The notes beneath the pieces are model-generated. The model worked only from the letters and a program-made list of their open reading frames with translations, ran no database searches and was not told the origin of the DNA. Below, one piece after another: positions 45,118 through 54,377 of a stretch of DNA of 64,000 bases. This DNA is from Neoalteromonas flava (GTDB lineage Bacteria > Pseudomonadota > Gammaproteobacteria > Enterobacterales > Alteromonadaceae): NCBI RefSeq assembly GCF_002807685.1, contig NZ_PEAX01000005.1, positions 62,001-126,000 on the forward strand. The letters are read 5' to 3'. Each line of letters begins with the position of its first letter. Positions within the stretch are counted from its first letter, which is position 1. The translations under genes were made by a program, and so were the position numbers.

Positions 45118-45308
45118 TGAATGCGACTGAACTCAAAGCGAAAAGCGTAGAAGAGTTGAATGAAGAGCTTTTAAGCCTTCTTAAAGAGCAATTCAATCTA
45201 CGCATGCAGTATTCAACTGGACAGCTTGAAAAAACTGACCAATTGAAAAAAGTGCGTCGTAACATCGCGCGTGTAAAAACCATTCTGACTGAAAAGGCTA
45301 AAAGCTAA
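45117..45308 (+). CDS. rpmC: 50S ribosomal protein L29
   Basis: 63 aa. [19 protein letters not shown] and [16 protein letters not shown] show a two-helix L29 at the tunnel exit. Shares one base with each neighbour (TAATG joints), which implies strict translational coupling from rplP to rpsQ. Confidence 0.97.
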   Translation: MNATELKAKSVEELNEELLSLLKEQFNLRMQYSTGQLEKTDQLKKVRRNIARVKTILTEKAKS

Positions 45309-45565
45309 TGACTGAACAAAAAATTCGTACAGTACAAGGTCGTGTGGTAAGTAACAAAATGGATAAAACCATCACTGTTATGGTTGAGCGTTTCGTTAAG
45401 CACCCAATCTACGGGAAGTTTATCAAGCGTTCTACTAAGCTACACGCTCACGATGAGTCAAACCAATGTAATGAAGGTGACGTAGTGACTATCACTGAAT
45501 GTCGCCCTATCTCTAAGTCTAAGACTTGGAAGTTGGTTGACGTTGTCACTAAAGCTGCAGAATAA
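45308..45565 (+). CDS. rpsQ: 30S ribosomal protein S17
   Basis: 85 aa. [20 protein letters not shown] and [19 protein letters not shown] identify S17, an OB-fold primary 16S-binding protein. It is the last gene of the operon here and is followed by a strong terminator, while in most gammaproteobacteria rplN and the rest of the spc operon follow directly. Confidence 0.98.
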   Translation: MTEQKIRTVQGRVVSNKMDKTITVMVERFVKHPIYGKFIKRSTKLHAHDESNQCNEGDVVTITECRPISKSKTWKLVDVVTKAAE

Positions 45566-45586
45566 GTAATTATTCAAACAGTTTAG

Positions 45587-45612
45587 AAAAGGCCGCTAAT
45601 GCGGCCTTTTTT
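45587..45612 (+). terminator. Rho-independent terminator of the S10 operon
   Basis: AAAAGGCCGC/GCGGCCTTTT, a 10-bp stem with a TAAT loop and a six-T tail, 22 bases after the rpsQ stop. The A run on its left also allows function for the convergent sulfotransferase gene. Confidence 0.92.
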
Positions 45613-45697
45613 GTTTGCTAGATTTGGACATCCTAGCTTCGCTGTACTCATTAAATATTAGATATAAGAAACTTTACCACCGAATTGAATGAATTCG

Positions 45698-46432
45698 CTA
45701 GATACTGCTTTTCGTGTGGTTAAGCATATATTGATAGTGCGGTAGATTAAGCTCAATCGACCTGATAACTTTTTCTGGTAACAACTTGGGATCGATGGTT
45801 TCATACTTGCGCACAAATGATTGGCTATTGATCGCATCAATATGCCATGACTCCCGACCTTGCCATTCTTCTCTACTGCCTTTTGGCCACTGTAACAATC
45901 GGTTTGTATCCGGTAAAGGTACACCAATGTAGTCGAAATACCTTCGCATCGATTCCTCTGGCTGAGCGATTAGACTGTCGGCATCGATGACCAAGGGCTG
46001 AACTTGTTGGATCGCGGCTATACGATCATACAGGGTGACCATACCTGAAAATCCGGGTTGGTCTTCAGAGTAGTCGGGGCGCATGCGAAACAAGGAGGGT
46101 ATCGAATAGCGCGGATCTCGCACTAAGAATGTATGAATAGCCGAGCGAATGTGGTCGTCGCTTATAAACGGGGCCGCATGGTAGGCCATATCTTTAACAA
46201 AAAGGTATTGGCGCTGCGCAGCACTGAGCAATTTTGCGTAGCCTAGGTCGAAAGCTCGCGAGGCACTTTGAAACTCCTTGTCAGAGCGTAATCCTTGCTT
46301 GTAAATATCGATGAATGGTTCACCGTGCACGGCAAAAAGTCCAGAGTGCGCCATCATTTTCTCAAACGCGGTAGAGATTGAGCGCGGCACACACCATAGA
46401 AATATTGGTTTATTTTGCTGTTTTTCAGACAC
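45698..46432 (-). CDS. Sulfotransferase-family protein
   Basis: 244 aa. N-terminal P-loop-like strand-loop-helix IFLWCVPRSISTAFEKMMA, in which the R-S-x-S-T-A part binds the 5'-phosphosulfate of PAPS in related proteins, and a later TFLVRDPRYSIPSLFRM corresponding to the 3'-phosphate site (R-D-P-x-x-x-h-x-S). Start from GTG 46432 is assumed; the ribosome-binding site is weak. Target unknown. Convergent with the S10 operon. A second, TPR-linked sulfotransferase lies at 52554-54377. Confidence 0.78.
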   Translation of the reverse strand: MSEKQQNKPIFLWCVPRSISTAFEKMMAHSGLFAVHGEPFIDIYKQGLRSDKEFQSASRAFDLGYAKLLSAAQRQYLFVKDMAYHAAPFISDDHIRSAIHTFLVRDPRYSIPSLFRMRPDYSEDQPGFSGMVTLYDRIAAIQQVQPLVIDADSLIAQPEESMRRYFDYIGVPLPDTNRLLQWPKGSREEWQGRESWHIDAINSQSFVRKYETIDPKLLPEKVIRSIELNLPHYQYMLNHTKSSI

Positions 46433-46659
46433 TTCGGCCGCTCAATTATTGTTTTTCAGCACGCAGAGTTTAGTCAGTTCAATAGATTTGCGCGAATGAA
46501 AAAGTGCGAAGATGTTGAGTATTATTTTTGCGAATCGAGATGACTGAATTGGCGCACAACTATCGAGATGGAGTCAATAAACTATATTTTCTCAGCCCAC
46601 TATCTATTTACAAAAAACGGCGTAGAATCCGCGCACTTTTTAATCAACTGTAGATATTT

Positions 46660-47580
46660 ATGGCCATTGGCTTTCATGAACAACGTGAAAAACATCTTTT
46701 ACGAATTTCGTTTTTAGTTGCTTGTTTATTTGTTGGTTTAGCCTTTATTTTCGCAATTTTGACCTCCTCAGCAGCAATATTATTTGATGGCGTGTATTCG
46801 TTATTGGCTTGCGTAATGGCATTGCTGACACTGAAAGTGGCGAATCTAGTACAACGACCCGATGATGAACGTTTCCACTTTGGCTATACCGCAATTGAGC
46901 CAACGCTTAATCTTTTTAAGGCTATCTTTATTTTAGCTATCTGTGCTTATGCGATATTTGGCGCCATTGCCTCTTTATTAGAAGGCGGAAACACGACTAA
47001 TTATGGCATTGCTATGGGATACGGTGGGCTTGCAACGCTTGGGTGTTTTGCTGTTGCACTGTACATGAAGCGAAAAGGTCGTCATCTACGTTCTGATCTG
47101 GTGGTGGTTGATGCGCAGACCTGGTTTATTGATGGTGTGTTAAGTGCCTCTATTTTACTGGGATTTGTACTGGCATTTGTTTTGGAACAGTTGAGTTTGT
47201 CTAAATATTCACCTTATGTGGACCCACTACTACTTATGGTTTTAGCTGTATTCATGTTACCAATACCGCTGCGGATCCTTAAAGAAAGTCTTAACGAGGT
47301 CATCAATAAAGCGCCGCCAGAAGCGGTATCCGCACTTATCGAGAAGAAGCTTAAAAAGACCTTGAGCGATGTGCCTTATGAACACGTTGAGGTGCGTATC
47401 AGTAAATGTGGCAGGGACGTATATTTACTGGTGCACATTATTGTCAGCGATGCTTTTTCTATTGCAACTATTGCTGAACTCGACGCAATCCGGCTGCGCT
47501 GCGAAAAGGAAATGTGCGAGTGGGATCCGGCTATTCTGATGGATATTCTATTTATCAAAAACCCTGTTTTGGCTGACTAG
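46660..47580 (+). CDS. Cation diffusion facilitator-type metal transporter
   Basis: 306 aa. About six membrane helices; the first metal-site pattern FDGVYSLLACVMAL (D-x-x-x-S) and the later VDAQTWFIDGVLSAS (D-x-x-x-x-x-x-D) are those of CDF proteins, with RPDDERFHFGY in the first cytoplasmic loop. The C-terminal domain (residues 215-300) has the CDF cytoplasmic fold. These antiporters export Zn, Fe or Mn from the cytoplasm with protons. Metal preference not readable. Monocistronic, between two minus-strand genes. Confidence 0.85.
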   Translation: MAIGFHEQREKHLLRISFLVACLFVGLAFIFAILTSSAAILFDGVYSLLACVMALLTLKVANLVQRPDDERFHFGYTAIEPTLNLFKAIFILAICAYAIFGAIASLLEGGNTTNYGIAMGYGGLATLGCFAVALYMKRKGRHLRSDLVVVDAQTWFIDGVLSASILLGFVLAFVLEQLSLSKYSPYVDPLLLMVLAVFMLPIPLRILKESLNEVINKAPPEAVSALIEKKLKKTLSDVPYEHVEVRISKCGRDVYLLVHIIVSDAFSIATIAELDAIRLRCEKEMCEWDPAILMDILFIKNPVLAD

Positions 47581-47637
47581 CGACAAGTTCCAGACCGCTG
47601 TATGCTGCCCATTATCGTGCATCTAGTTGGACTTAAT

Positions 47638-49095
47638 TCAACTTTCCGGGTTATCCATTTCCGCTGCTGAATTAGCAGGGGAGGACAATCTCTCTATTTG
47701 AGGTTGTACGTCTGAGCCGTAATCAAACACTACAGCAAGAACTAATACCACCGATGCGGCAAGCATAAGTTTTATCAGTAGTGGGAAGCAGAATTTAAAC
47801 CACAAGTGATAAGGTACGCCTGCCATTCCAATGATCCCCATTAGTACCGCATTGGTTGGGATAATCATATTTGAGAAACCGTCACCAAACTGATACGCGA
47901 GTACTGCGATTTGGCGATTGACCCCAATTAAGTCGCCAACCGGTGCCATCAGCGGCATAGTGACATAAGCTTGACCGCTGCCAGAAGGAATAAAGAGATT
48001 CAACAGAGTTTGCATAATGAACATACCAACTGCTGCGATTTCGGCGCCCAAATAAGACAGTGGGTACGACATTGCATACACCAGGCTATGCAAGATTTGT
48101 CCATCCTCCATGATTAACGCAATACCCCGAGCAACACCTATGAGAACTGCTGTTGTCGCAAGATCTTGCACACCTTCAATGAAGCGTTTGGCAGCCTCGT
48201 CGGCGTTCAAGCGCCCAACGATAGCTGAGAATATGCCCCAGCACACAAATAGCGCGCCAAGTTCATATAAGTACCAGCCCCGCTGAGAAATCCCCCAAAC
48301 AGCAACACATATAGTGGCAACTAGCCCGGCCAAAATAAGTTTGTGTCCGAGTAGTAAATGAGGATAATCGGCAGTGTCGGAATCACCAAGTGGACAATCC
48401 AATCCTTTGGTTAATGATGCGTTCGGGTCAGCATGCACTCGCTTGGCATATCGCCAAACATGGTGGAATCCAATTAAAACGAACGGAACAAATATGGCTA
48501 GTCGCAATTCGATGCCAGAGTATAAAGGAACGCCAGCCACTTGCTGAGCGATCATCACGGTAAACGGGCTAAATGCCGATACGCCATACCCGATACCGTA
48601 GCCAACTACTACCATCCCGACGGCAGTCATGGCATCAAGCCGCATGGCTTTGCAGAGACCAACTAGAATAAGCACAAAAGGAATATATTCACCCGCTGTT
48701 CCGATGGCGCCGGAAGCCAATGCAAAGGTGAATATCACCATGAAAATTAGCCATTGAGGTTTGCTACCAAAGCGTTCTAGTAGATGCCCAATTAAAGCGT
48801 CAATCGTACCTGTTGCACGTGCAATCGCTAATACCCCACCAACGATAAAGACGAAAAAAATGACATCTTGCGCTGCGGCAAGCGCACGAGGGATCGCAAC
48901 AAAAAAGTCGAACGGCGTTAAACGCACTTGTACATCGGTAACCGCATACGTGCCTGCGATCACGGCTTCTCGCCCGTTATCGAGCGTTTGGGTAGCGAAG
49001 AAACCTTGAGGAACCAACCAAGTCGCTAGGTAAGCCAGTAACATCATTCCCAGCAACAAGACAAGGGTGTGGGGGACTTTAAATGTTTCTTTCAT
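47638..49095 (-). CDS. YfcC-family (DcuC-like) transporter
   Basis: 485 aa with about 12 membrane helices. Starts KETFKVPHTLVLLLGMMLLAY, and carries VGYGIGYGVSAFSPFTVMIAQ and the C-terminal FIPSGSGQAYVTMPLMAPVGD, typical of the YfcC group in the C4-dicarboxylate / arginine-ornithine transport superfamily. Substrate in this family is not well defined; basic amino acids, peptides or carboxylates are possible. No catabolic genes next to it give a hint. Confidence 0.82.
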   Translation of the reverse strand: MKETFKVPHTLVLLLGMMLLAYLATWLVPQGFFATQTLDNGREAVIAGTYAVTDVQVRLTPFDFFVAIPRALAAAQDVIFFVFIVGGVLAIARATGTIDALIGHLLERFGSKPQWLIFMVIFTFALASGAIGTAGEYIPFVLILVGLCKAMRLDAMTAVGMVVVGYGIGYGVSAFSPFTVMIAQQVAGVPLYSGIELRLAIFVPFVLIGFHHVWRYAKRVHADPNASLTKGLDCPLGDSDTADYPHLLLGHKLILAGLVATICVAVWGISQRGWYLYELGALFVCWGIFSAIVGRLNADEAAKRFIEGVQDLATTAVLIGVARGIALIMEDGQILHSLVYAMSYPLSYLGAEIAAVGMFIMQTLLNLFIPSGSGQAYVTMPLMAPVGDLIGVNRQIAVLAYQFGDGFSNMIIPTNAVLMGIIGMAGVPYHLWFKFCFPLLIKLMLAASVVLVLAVVFDYGSDVQPQIERLSSPANSAAEMDNPES

Positions 49096-49235
49096 AGGTT
49101 TCAGCTGCCACTAAGTTAAACGCGTTCATCATGCAATCTGTTTGATTGGGTCAAGATAGCAGAAACGACGCGAAAATATGCATGAGTGTATACAAAATCC
49201 GGTCGCGTCGCGATCTGGTAACGGTCAATTGGATT

Positions 49236-51041
49236 TCAGCTCACTTTGATTTGTTCATCGGCTTTCAAGACTAGGCTTACGATCTTCCAGCCTGCTTTGG
49301 GGCTAACCTTTTCACGTGAGGTAAACACACCCACTTGGTTATCGTGGATGTAAATCAAAGGGATGGCATCGTTTTTATACTGACCGCGATATTCTTCGTA
49401 ATCGAATTCTTCGGTCAAACGTGTTGTTTTAAGTATGGCGCCGTTTTTCATTGCACTGGCTAAAAATGCATAAGTGACACCTTCATCGAATAAACACATT
49501 TTCTGTGCGAAGTTCTCAGACACTTGATGACTTTGGGGTTTGTCAGAGTCGTTGGTACCAAGACCTAATACCGTGGCATCGCGTCCAAGCTCGTGCTCGA
49601 AGTGCACAGTGACTAATGGGTTTAGTTGGCGATAGGGGGATAAAATCAATACGCTGCCGATAAGTGTGAGGTCTAGGTAACGCTCCGCATGCTCGCTCAT
49701 CGGATTGCCGTAGTAAGTCTTAATGTTTTGCATGCGTGCCAGTCTAATGGCATCCCAGTTAGTGTCGGCGACAGTCACGACGATATCATTTTTCGCCAGC
49801 TCAAGCGCTAAATCCCGGGAGAAATGATTGGCTCCGAATAGTAGAAAACCATTTTGTTCTGGAGAGCGCAGGCCTAGCCACTTAGCAACTGTCGAAGCGG
49901 TAAGGCTTTGCAAAACAACCGTAGCGATGATCACTAAAAACACCATAGGAACGATTAAACTTGCCTCTTCGTAGCCCGCAGCTTCTAGTTTTATACTAAA
50001 TAAAGCAGAAACCGCAGCGGCAACAATCCCGCGCGGCGCAATCCAAGCGAGCAATGCCTGCTCTTTGATAGACAGCCCAGTACCTAAGGCGGAAACCGCG
50101 ACCGAAAGAGGGCGCGCGATGAACATGATGGCCGCAATAACGATTACTGCACCCATCCCTACGGCTTGAATAGCTGCAAAGTCAATTCGCGTTGCCAGCA
50201 AAATGAACAAAGCAGATATTAGTAAAACACTTAACGTTTCTTTGAATTCAAGAATACTTTCTACATCGACATTACGCATATTGGCTAAAATCATGCCTGC
50301 GATTGTGACTGTTAACAGACCTGACTCGTGGGCAAACACATTGGAAAATGCGAAGGCCGCTAACATTAGGGTAAGGACAGCGGTATTTTGCAAATAATAC
50401 GGGATCCATTGTTTACGGATCGCTACACCTAACAAATAACCGCTGGCACTGCCAAGTACACCACCGACCAAGATAGTAATGCCAAAAGCAGCCAGCGTAT
50501 GGGTAAAAGCATCTTGCTTAGCGAGGATAAATTCAAAGACCAAGACTGCAAACAGTGCCCCAATGGGATCGATGACAATACCTTCCCACCGTAAGATATT
50601 GGAAATTTTGGCTGAGGGGCGCACGGTACGTAGCATGGGCACGATAACGGTTGGCCCGGTCACTGTGACAATAGCGCCGAACAAGGCAGCCAATTCCCAG
50701 CTAAGTCCCAACACATAGTGTGCTGCTGGAGTGGCGACTAGCCAAGTGATAAAAACGCCGACACTACAGAGGTTTCTGACCATCGCGCCATGACCACTGA
50801 TGTCGGCAAATTTAAGCGTCAGTGCTCCTTCAAACAGGATAATGGCGACTGATAGCGAAACAATAGGGAATAATAGCTCACCGAACAAGGCATCTGCATT
50901 AATCAAGCCGGTTCCCGGGCCTACGACGATACCAGCCAGTAATAAAAACAAAATTGCGGGAAGTTTTACTCGGTAGGCTAAATATTGGCAGCCAATCGAC
51001 AATAATCCGACGAGTACCAGAACGACCGATAAATTTTCCAA
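49236..51041 (-). CDS. Na+/H+ antiporter, CPA1 type, with C-terminal TrkA-like domain
   Basis: 601 aa. About 12 helices in residues 1-390 with GPGTGLINADALFGEL, FEGALTLKFADI and VTGPTVIVPMLRTV (antiporter core), then a Rossmann-like TrkA-N region (GFLLFGANHFSRDLALELAK) and an RCK-like C-terminus. The first codon is TTG at 51041, with AAGGGGAAACG before it, so initiation at TTG is likely real. The family exchanges Na+ or K+ for H+ and helps pH and salt balance, sensible for a marine bacterium. Monocistronic. Confidence 0.9.
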   Translation of the reverse strand: MENLSVVLVLVGLLSIGCQYLAYRVKLPAILFLLLAGIVVGPGTGLINADALFGELLFPIVSLSVAIILFEGALTLKFADISGHGAMVRNLCSVGVFITWLVATPAAHYVLGLSWELAALFGAIVTVTGPTVIVPMLRTVRPSAKISNILRWEGIVIDPIGALFAVLVFEFILAKQDAFTHTLAAFGITILVGGVLGSASGYLLGVAIRKQWIPYYLQNTAVLTLMLAAFAFSNVFAHESGLLTVTIAGMILANMRNVDVESILEFKETLSVLLISALFILLATRIDFAAIQAVGMGAVIVIAAIMFIARPLSVAVSALGTGLSIKEQALLAWIAPRGIVAAAVSALFSIKLEAAGYEEASLIVPMVFLVIIATVVLQSLTASTVAKWLGLRSPEQNGFLLFGANHFSRDLALELAKNDIVVTVADTNWDAIRLARMQNIKTYYGNPMSEHAERYLDLTLIGSVLILSPYRQLNPLVTVHFEHELGRDATVLGLGTNDSDKPQSHQVSENFAQKMCLFDEGVTYAFLASAMKNGAILKTTRLTEEFDYEEYRGQYKNDAIPLIYIHDNQVGVFTSREKVSPKAGWKIVSLVLKADEQIKVS

Positions 51042-51244
51042 GCGTTTCCCCTTATCCTGCGGATTTACGCGCTAACCTTAGACTAATAGTTACTCTTTCA
51101 GCAAATAATTAGATTACAACCGGTTGCCTACAGGTCGGTTCCGCTCCATCGGGAAAGTGAGGTTTTGCTTATAAAATCGTCGGTTTTTTTTACACTTTTT
51201 TAACGCTGAAAAATAAAACCTTTAAAAAACAATAAAATAAAAGT

Positions 51245-51260
51245 TGGCACAGGTTAAGCA
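51245..51260 (+). promoter_or_regulatory. Sigma-54-type promoter of the PEP-CTERM gene
   Basis: TGGCAC at 51245-51250 and GC at 51258-51259 give the exact GG-N10-GC spacing of RpoN promoters (GG 51246-51247). It lies 76 bases before the ATG of the PEP-CTERM gene. PEP-CTERM genes in floc- and biofilm-forming bacteria are known targets of RpoN with the PrsK/PrsR pair, so position and gene type agree. The enhancer site was not identified, and 51042-51240 otherwise holds no gene. Confidence 0.7.
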
Positions 51261-51335
51261 TATCTGGTTTATCTATATGCCGAGAGGGCTTTGGTTTTGC
51301 CCTTGCTAAACGTAAATTGATTAAGGAATAGATTG

Positions 51336-52487
51336 ATGACTTTAAAAGTAAATAAACAGGCAGGAATACTAGTTGCCGCTGCTGTGGCTTCTGCTTTTGC
51401 TGCTTCTACTGCGAATGCGACTCACTTTCGTGGCGCTGCGATTGTGCCAAGCGTAGATGCAACTGGTTTGGTGACTTTAACGGCAAAATCTTTTTGGCGA
51501 CGTTCGACTACTGCTGGTCCAGCAGTTTTCCCGCATGGCAGCGTCGATGAAGTTGGTAATTTATCCGTTGGCGGTGATACCAATGTTACTCTTACGTCTC
51601 AAACCTTGGACATCTCGGATGTGCGCCGTGGCGAGATGAATGAAACGTTTACTTATCAGTTACCTGGGGCTGGGCTTTATACTATCACATGGAACAGTGG
51701 TTCGTGGGTGGGCGGTGTGCCGAATGCTGGTGGAAATTATGGTACCACATCGACTATCTTTTGGGATGGTGAATCGGCCAATACTCCAATTCAGTTCGAT
51801 TTAGAAAACATCCAGCAACAAGTGATCGGTGGGCTTGCCTATTCAGATAATTTAGATGCTGTTGGTGTTGGCTTGACTTACGACGACACCTTTTTATCTA
51901 CCGGAGTTGACTCTCAAGCCCGAGGCTTTGATATCGATGCTAGTGGGCAAATCAATATTTCTGCTGCTAACACGGCACTGTATACGGATAATGGATCCAA
52001 TCTTGGTGCAGATGAAGCATTCAGCGGAAAAATCAATGCTGGCGATGGCAGCTCTGTCGAGTTTGTTTGGTTGTTTGACACAGTGAATTCACAAAATGCG
52101 AACTTAGCTCCATCGATTACTGATGTTGTTATTAACGCGCTTGTCGGAGATACGATTTCTGAAACTTTAGTGGTTACAGACCCGAATGCGGGCGATGTGC
52201 TTACAACATCATTTATTTCATTTTTAGGGGCTGGTGGTGCCGTCGGTGGTTCAACGTTTGATCCAAATACCCTTGAATTTGATTGGGACTCAAGTGGCTT
52301 CGCTGCAGGAACCTATGTTGCAACATTTGGGGTTTCTGACGGCTCTCTAAGCGACCAGGGTACGGTGACTATTAACTTGCGTAATCGCTCAACAAACCCA
52401 AGTGTTTCTGAGCCTAGCACACTAGCTATCGCTGGCCTTGGTATGCTTGGCTTGGCGGCTATGCGCCGTCGCCGCAAAGCAAAATAA
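51336..52487 (+). CDS. PEP-CTERM-anchored exported protein
   Basis: 383 aa. Signal peptide (AAAVASAFAASTANA) and a C-terminal PEP-CTERM tail: SEPSTLAIAGLGMLGLAAM followed by RRRRKAK. The tail marks substrates for exosortase/EpsH processing in exopolysaccharide-producing bacteria. The mature part is beta-rich, Gly/Thr/Asp-rich, with a C-terminal cadherin/Ig-like repeat (APSITDVVINALVGDTI to GTVTINLRN). The start is ATG 51336 with AAGGAA upstream. No exosortase gene is in the window. Probably a surface or matrix protein; function of the N-terminal domain unknown. Confidence 0.9.
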   Translation: MTLKVNKQAGILVAAAVASAFAASTANATHFRGAAIVPSVDATGLVTLTAKSFWRRSTTAGPAVFPHGSVDEVGNLSVGGDTNVTLTSQTLDISDVRRGEMNETFTYQLPGAGLYTITWNSGSWVGGVPNAGGNYGTTSTIFWDGESANTPIQFDLENIQQQVIGGLAYSDNLDAVGVGLTYDDTFLSTGVDSQARGFDIDASGQINISAANTALYTDNGSNLGADEAFSGKINAGDGSSVEFVWLFDTVNSQNANLAPSITDVVINALVGDTISETLVVTDPNAGDVLTTSFISFLGAGGAVGGSTFDPNTLEFDWDSSGFAAGTYVATFGVSDGSLSDQGTVTINLRNRSTNPSVSEPSTLAIAGLGMLGLAAMRRRRKAK

Positions 52488-52505
52488 GGCTGAATTTTTA
52501 AGTTA

Positions 52506-52540
52506 AAAAGGGGTAGCATCAAGCTACCCTTTTGTTTTTT
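52506..52540 (+). terminator. Terminator after the PEP-CTERM gene
   Basis: A GGGTAGC/GCTACCC stem extended by A/T pairs (about 11 bp, 5-base loop) and followed by TTTTGTTTTTT. It separates the PEP-CTERM gene from the sulfotransferase gene, though readthrough is possible. Confidence 0.85.
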
Positions 52541-52553
52541 ATAAGTTTATTTC

Positions 52554-54377
52554 ATGAAGTGCGAACATTGCGGCAGTCCTTCACGTCTCGCACAGTGTTG
52601 TGGACTAAAGGTGTCGAGTAAGCCCTGGACCGGCGTAGCTAAAAAAGTCTTGGTCAAAGATGCATTGGCCACTTTGCAACAGATGATTCAAATGGGCAAT
52701 GCTCAAGCCGTCGCGGCCATCGGGCAAGCTTTAGCAGCGAAAGTACCTCACAATAATCGCCTAGTTTACTTACAAGCACTTTGGGCTTGGCAAAATGGCC
52801 ATATACGACAAGCCTATCAAGTGATGCAGGGACTGCCAAAGCAAGGGTATATGACCGCTGAATCGGCGGCGAACCTTGCCACTTTGGCTCGGCAATTAAA
52901 CTTACTCCCAGATGCTCTTGGCTGGATCAAACAGGCCGTCAGCCGGAACAATCGAGCCATCAATTTTTTACAATTGGGTTATGACATAAGCCAGCAAACC
53001 AATGATTGCAATTTTGCCAGTGTATGCGCAGAACAGTTAGTCAAACAGCAACCTGACAAACAATTGCATTGGCACAACTGGTTTCAGGCGCTAGAAAGTG
53101 CAGGAAACTGGCAGCCAGCTCTGGTTGCCGCAATGCAAGCCAGCGAAAAATTCCCAACCAACTCCGTATGGTTATGTCGCCAAGCGTCAATCCAAGAGCG
53201 ATTGCATTTATTATCAGAGGCCAAACAAACGTTAGAGCAAGCGTTACGAGTAGCGCCAGAAGACCCATTCGGTCGCATTATTGCAGCGCGAATTCAACGC
53301 CGCGAAGGGGCGGCAAAGAAGACGCTCAGAACGTTATCTCAGGTAAACGTTGACGCTCTTAGTGTCGAGCTGCAAAAAGCTTATTGGCAGGAACAACTGT
53401 TGGCACAGCGAGCGCTTGGAGCCGGCAAAGAAGCTTTGTCCAGTGCAGCCAACTTGCATCAACTAAACGCGCTTGCCGATGTTGTAGCGCAAGAAAAAAA
53501 TGTGGAACTCCATTTAGAACGGATCAGTGCTCTGAATATGGCAGTGTTGCGTGAGCAGTTTAATTTTAACGTGCCTCTTAATCCTGTATTTATTATCGGT
53601 TTTCCGCGTTGCGGTAGCACGTTAGTGGAAAAGCTGCTGTTTGAAAATTTTGCCTGTATTAACGGTGACGAGAATATCGCCTTCGAGTCAATCGAGCGCG
53701 ATATTTATACAGTCACGGGAAAGGCATGGTGGGACTTAGAGGTTAAAGATATACAACCTGAGTTATTGCAGACATTGAGTCAGACATTGTGCGCACATTA
53801 TCTTACCGATAATGCAATGAGCGACAACGGCGCATGCGGTCAGCTGGCAGTTACGGATAAAAATTTAACTAACCTGTCACGTCTGCCGTTGCTCAATCTA
53901 TTATTCCCAGATGCACCGATTATTAAAGTCATACGGCATCCATTGGACACCGTGTTGTCGACTTATTTTAATGCTTTTACGGTTGAGCATCCGTGGCAAC
54001 AAGAGCTAGCCACCATTGCAAGACATTATGCACGCCTTGAAACGCACGCAGAAGAAGTACTCGCTAACATTTCAAACCCAGTTTATACGCTACACTATGA
54101 AGATGTGGCACTCGCAAAACAGCTACCGGTTGATTTAATGGATTTTCTGCATCAACATTGGCACGCGGAAAAGCGCGTTCACGCTGATGGAGTTGATGCG
54201 CAATTTTTTACGCGAACTGCATCATACGCTCAGGTACAAGCACCGGTGCACAACGCAAGTATTCTGTTTAGTCAGCCTTATGTGGAGTTCATCGAGGATG
54301 AAGTTCATGCAGTGCTGGCTCCCTACAATCAGCAATGGTTGGAGTATTGGTCGAAAAAAGGAGAATCGAATGAATAG
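52554..54377 (+). CDS. TPR-repeat sulfotransferase with N-terminal Cys-rich motif
   Basis: 607 aa. N-terminus CEHCGSPSRLAQCC looks like a small zinc knuckle. Residues 40-330 are helical TPR-like repeats (for example PFGRIIAARIQRREGAAKK). The C-terminal 270 residues are a sulfotransferase: VFIIGFPRCGSTLVEKLL (5'-phosphosulfate loop) and IIKVIRHPLDTVLSTYFNAF (3'-phosphate loop). No signal peptide, so cytoplasmic. TPR-sulfotransferases are thought to modify proteins or glycans. The end overlaps the TPR-SOD gene by 8 bases, so the two are coupled; the PEP-CTERM gene upstream might be a shared-pathway partner. Confidence 0.88.
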   Translation: MKCEHCGSPSRLAQCCGLKVSSKPWTGVAKKVLVKDALATLQQMIQMGNAQAVAAIGQALAAKVPHNNRLVYLQALWAWQNGHIRQAYQVMQGLPKQGYMTAESAANLATLARQLNLLPDALGWIKQAVSRNNRAINFLQLGYDISQQTNDCNFASVCAEQLVKQQPDKQLHWHNWFQALESAGNWQPALVAAMQASEKFPTNSVWLCRQASIQERLHLLSEAKQTLEQALRVAPEDPFGRIIAARIQRREGAAKKTLRTLSQVNVDALSVELQKAYWQEQLLAQRALGAGKEALSSAANLHQLNALADVVAQEKNVELHLERISALNMAVLREQFNFNVPLNPVFIIGFPRCGSTLVEKLLFENFACINGDENIAFESIERDIYTVTGKAWWDLEVKDIQPELLQTLSQTLCAHYLTDNAMSDNGACGQLAVTDKNLTNLSRLPLLNLLFPDAPIIKVIRHPLDTVLSTYFNAFTVEHPWQQELATIARHYARLETHAEEVLANISNPVYTLHYEDVALAKQLPVDLMDFLHQHWHAEKRVHADGVDAQFFTRTASYAQVQAPVHNASILFSQPYVEFIEDEVHAVLAPYNQQWLEYWSKKGESNE

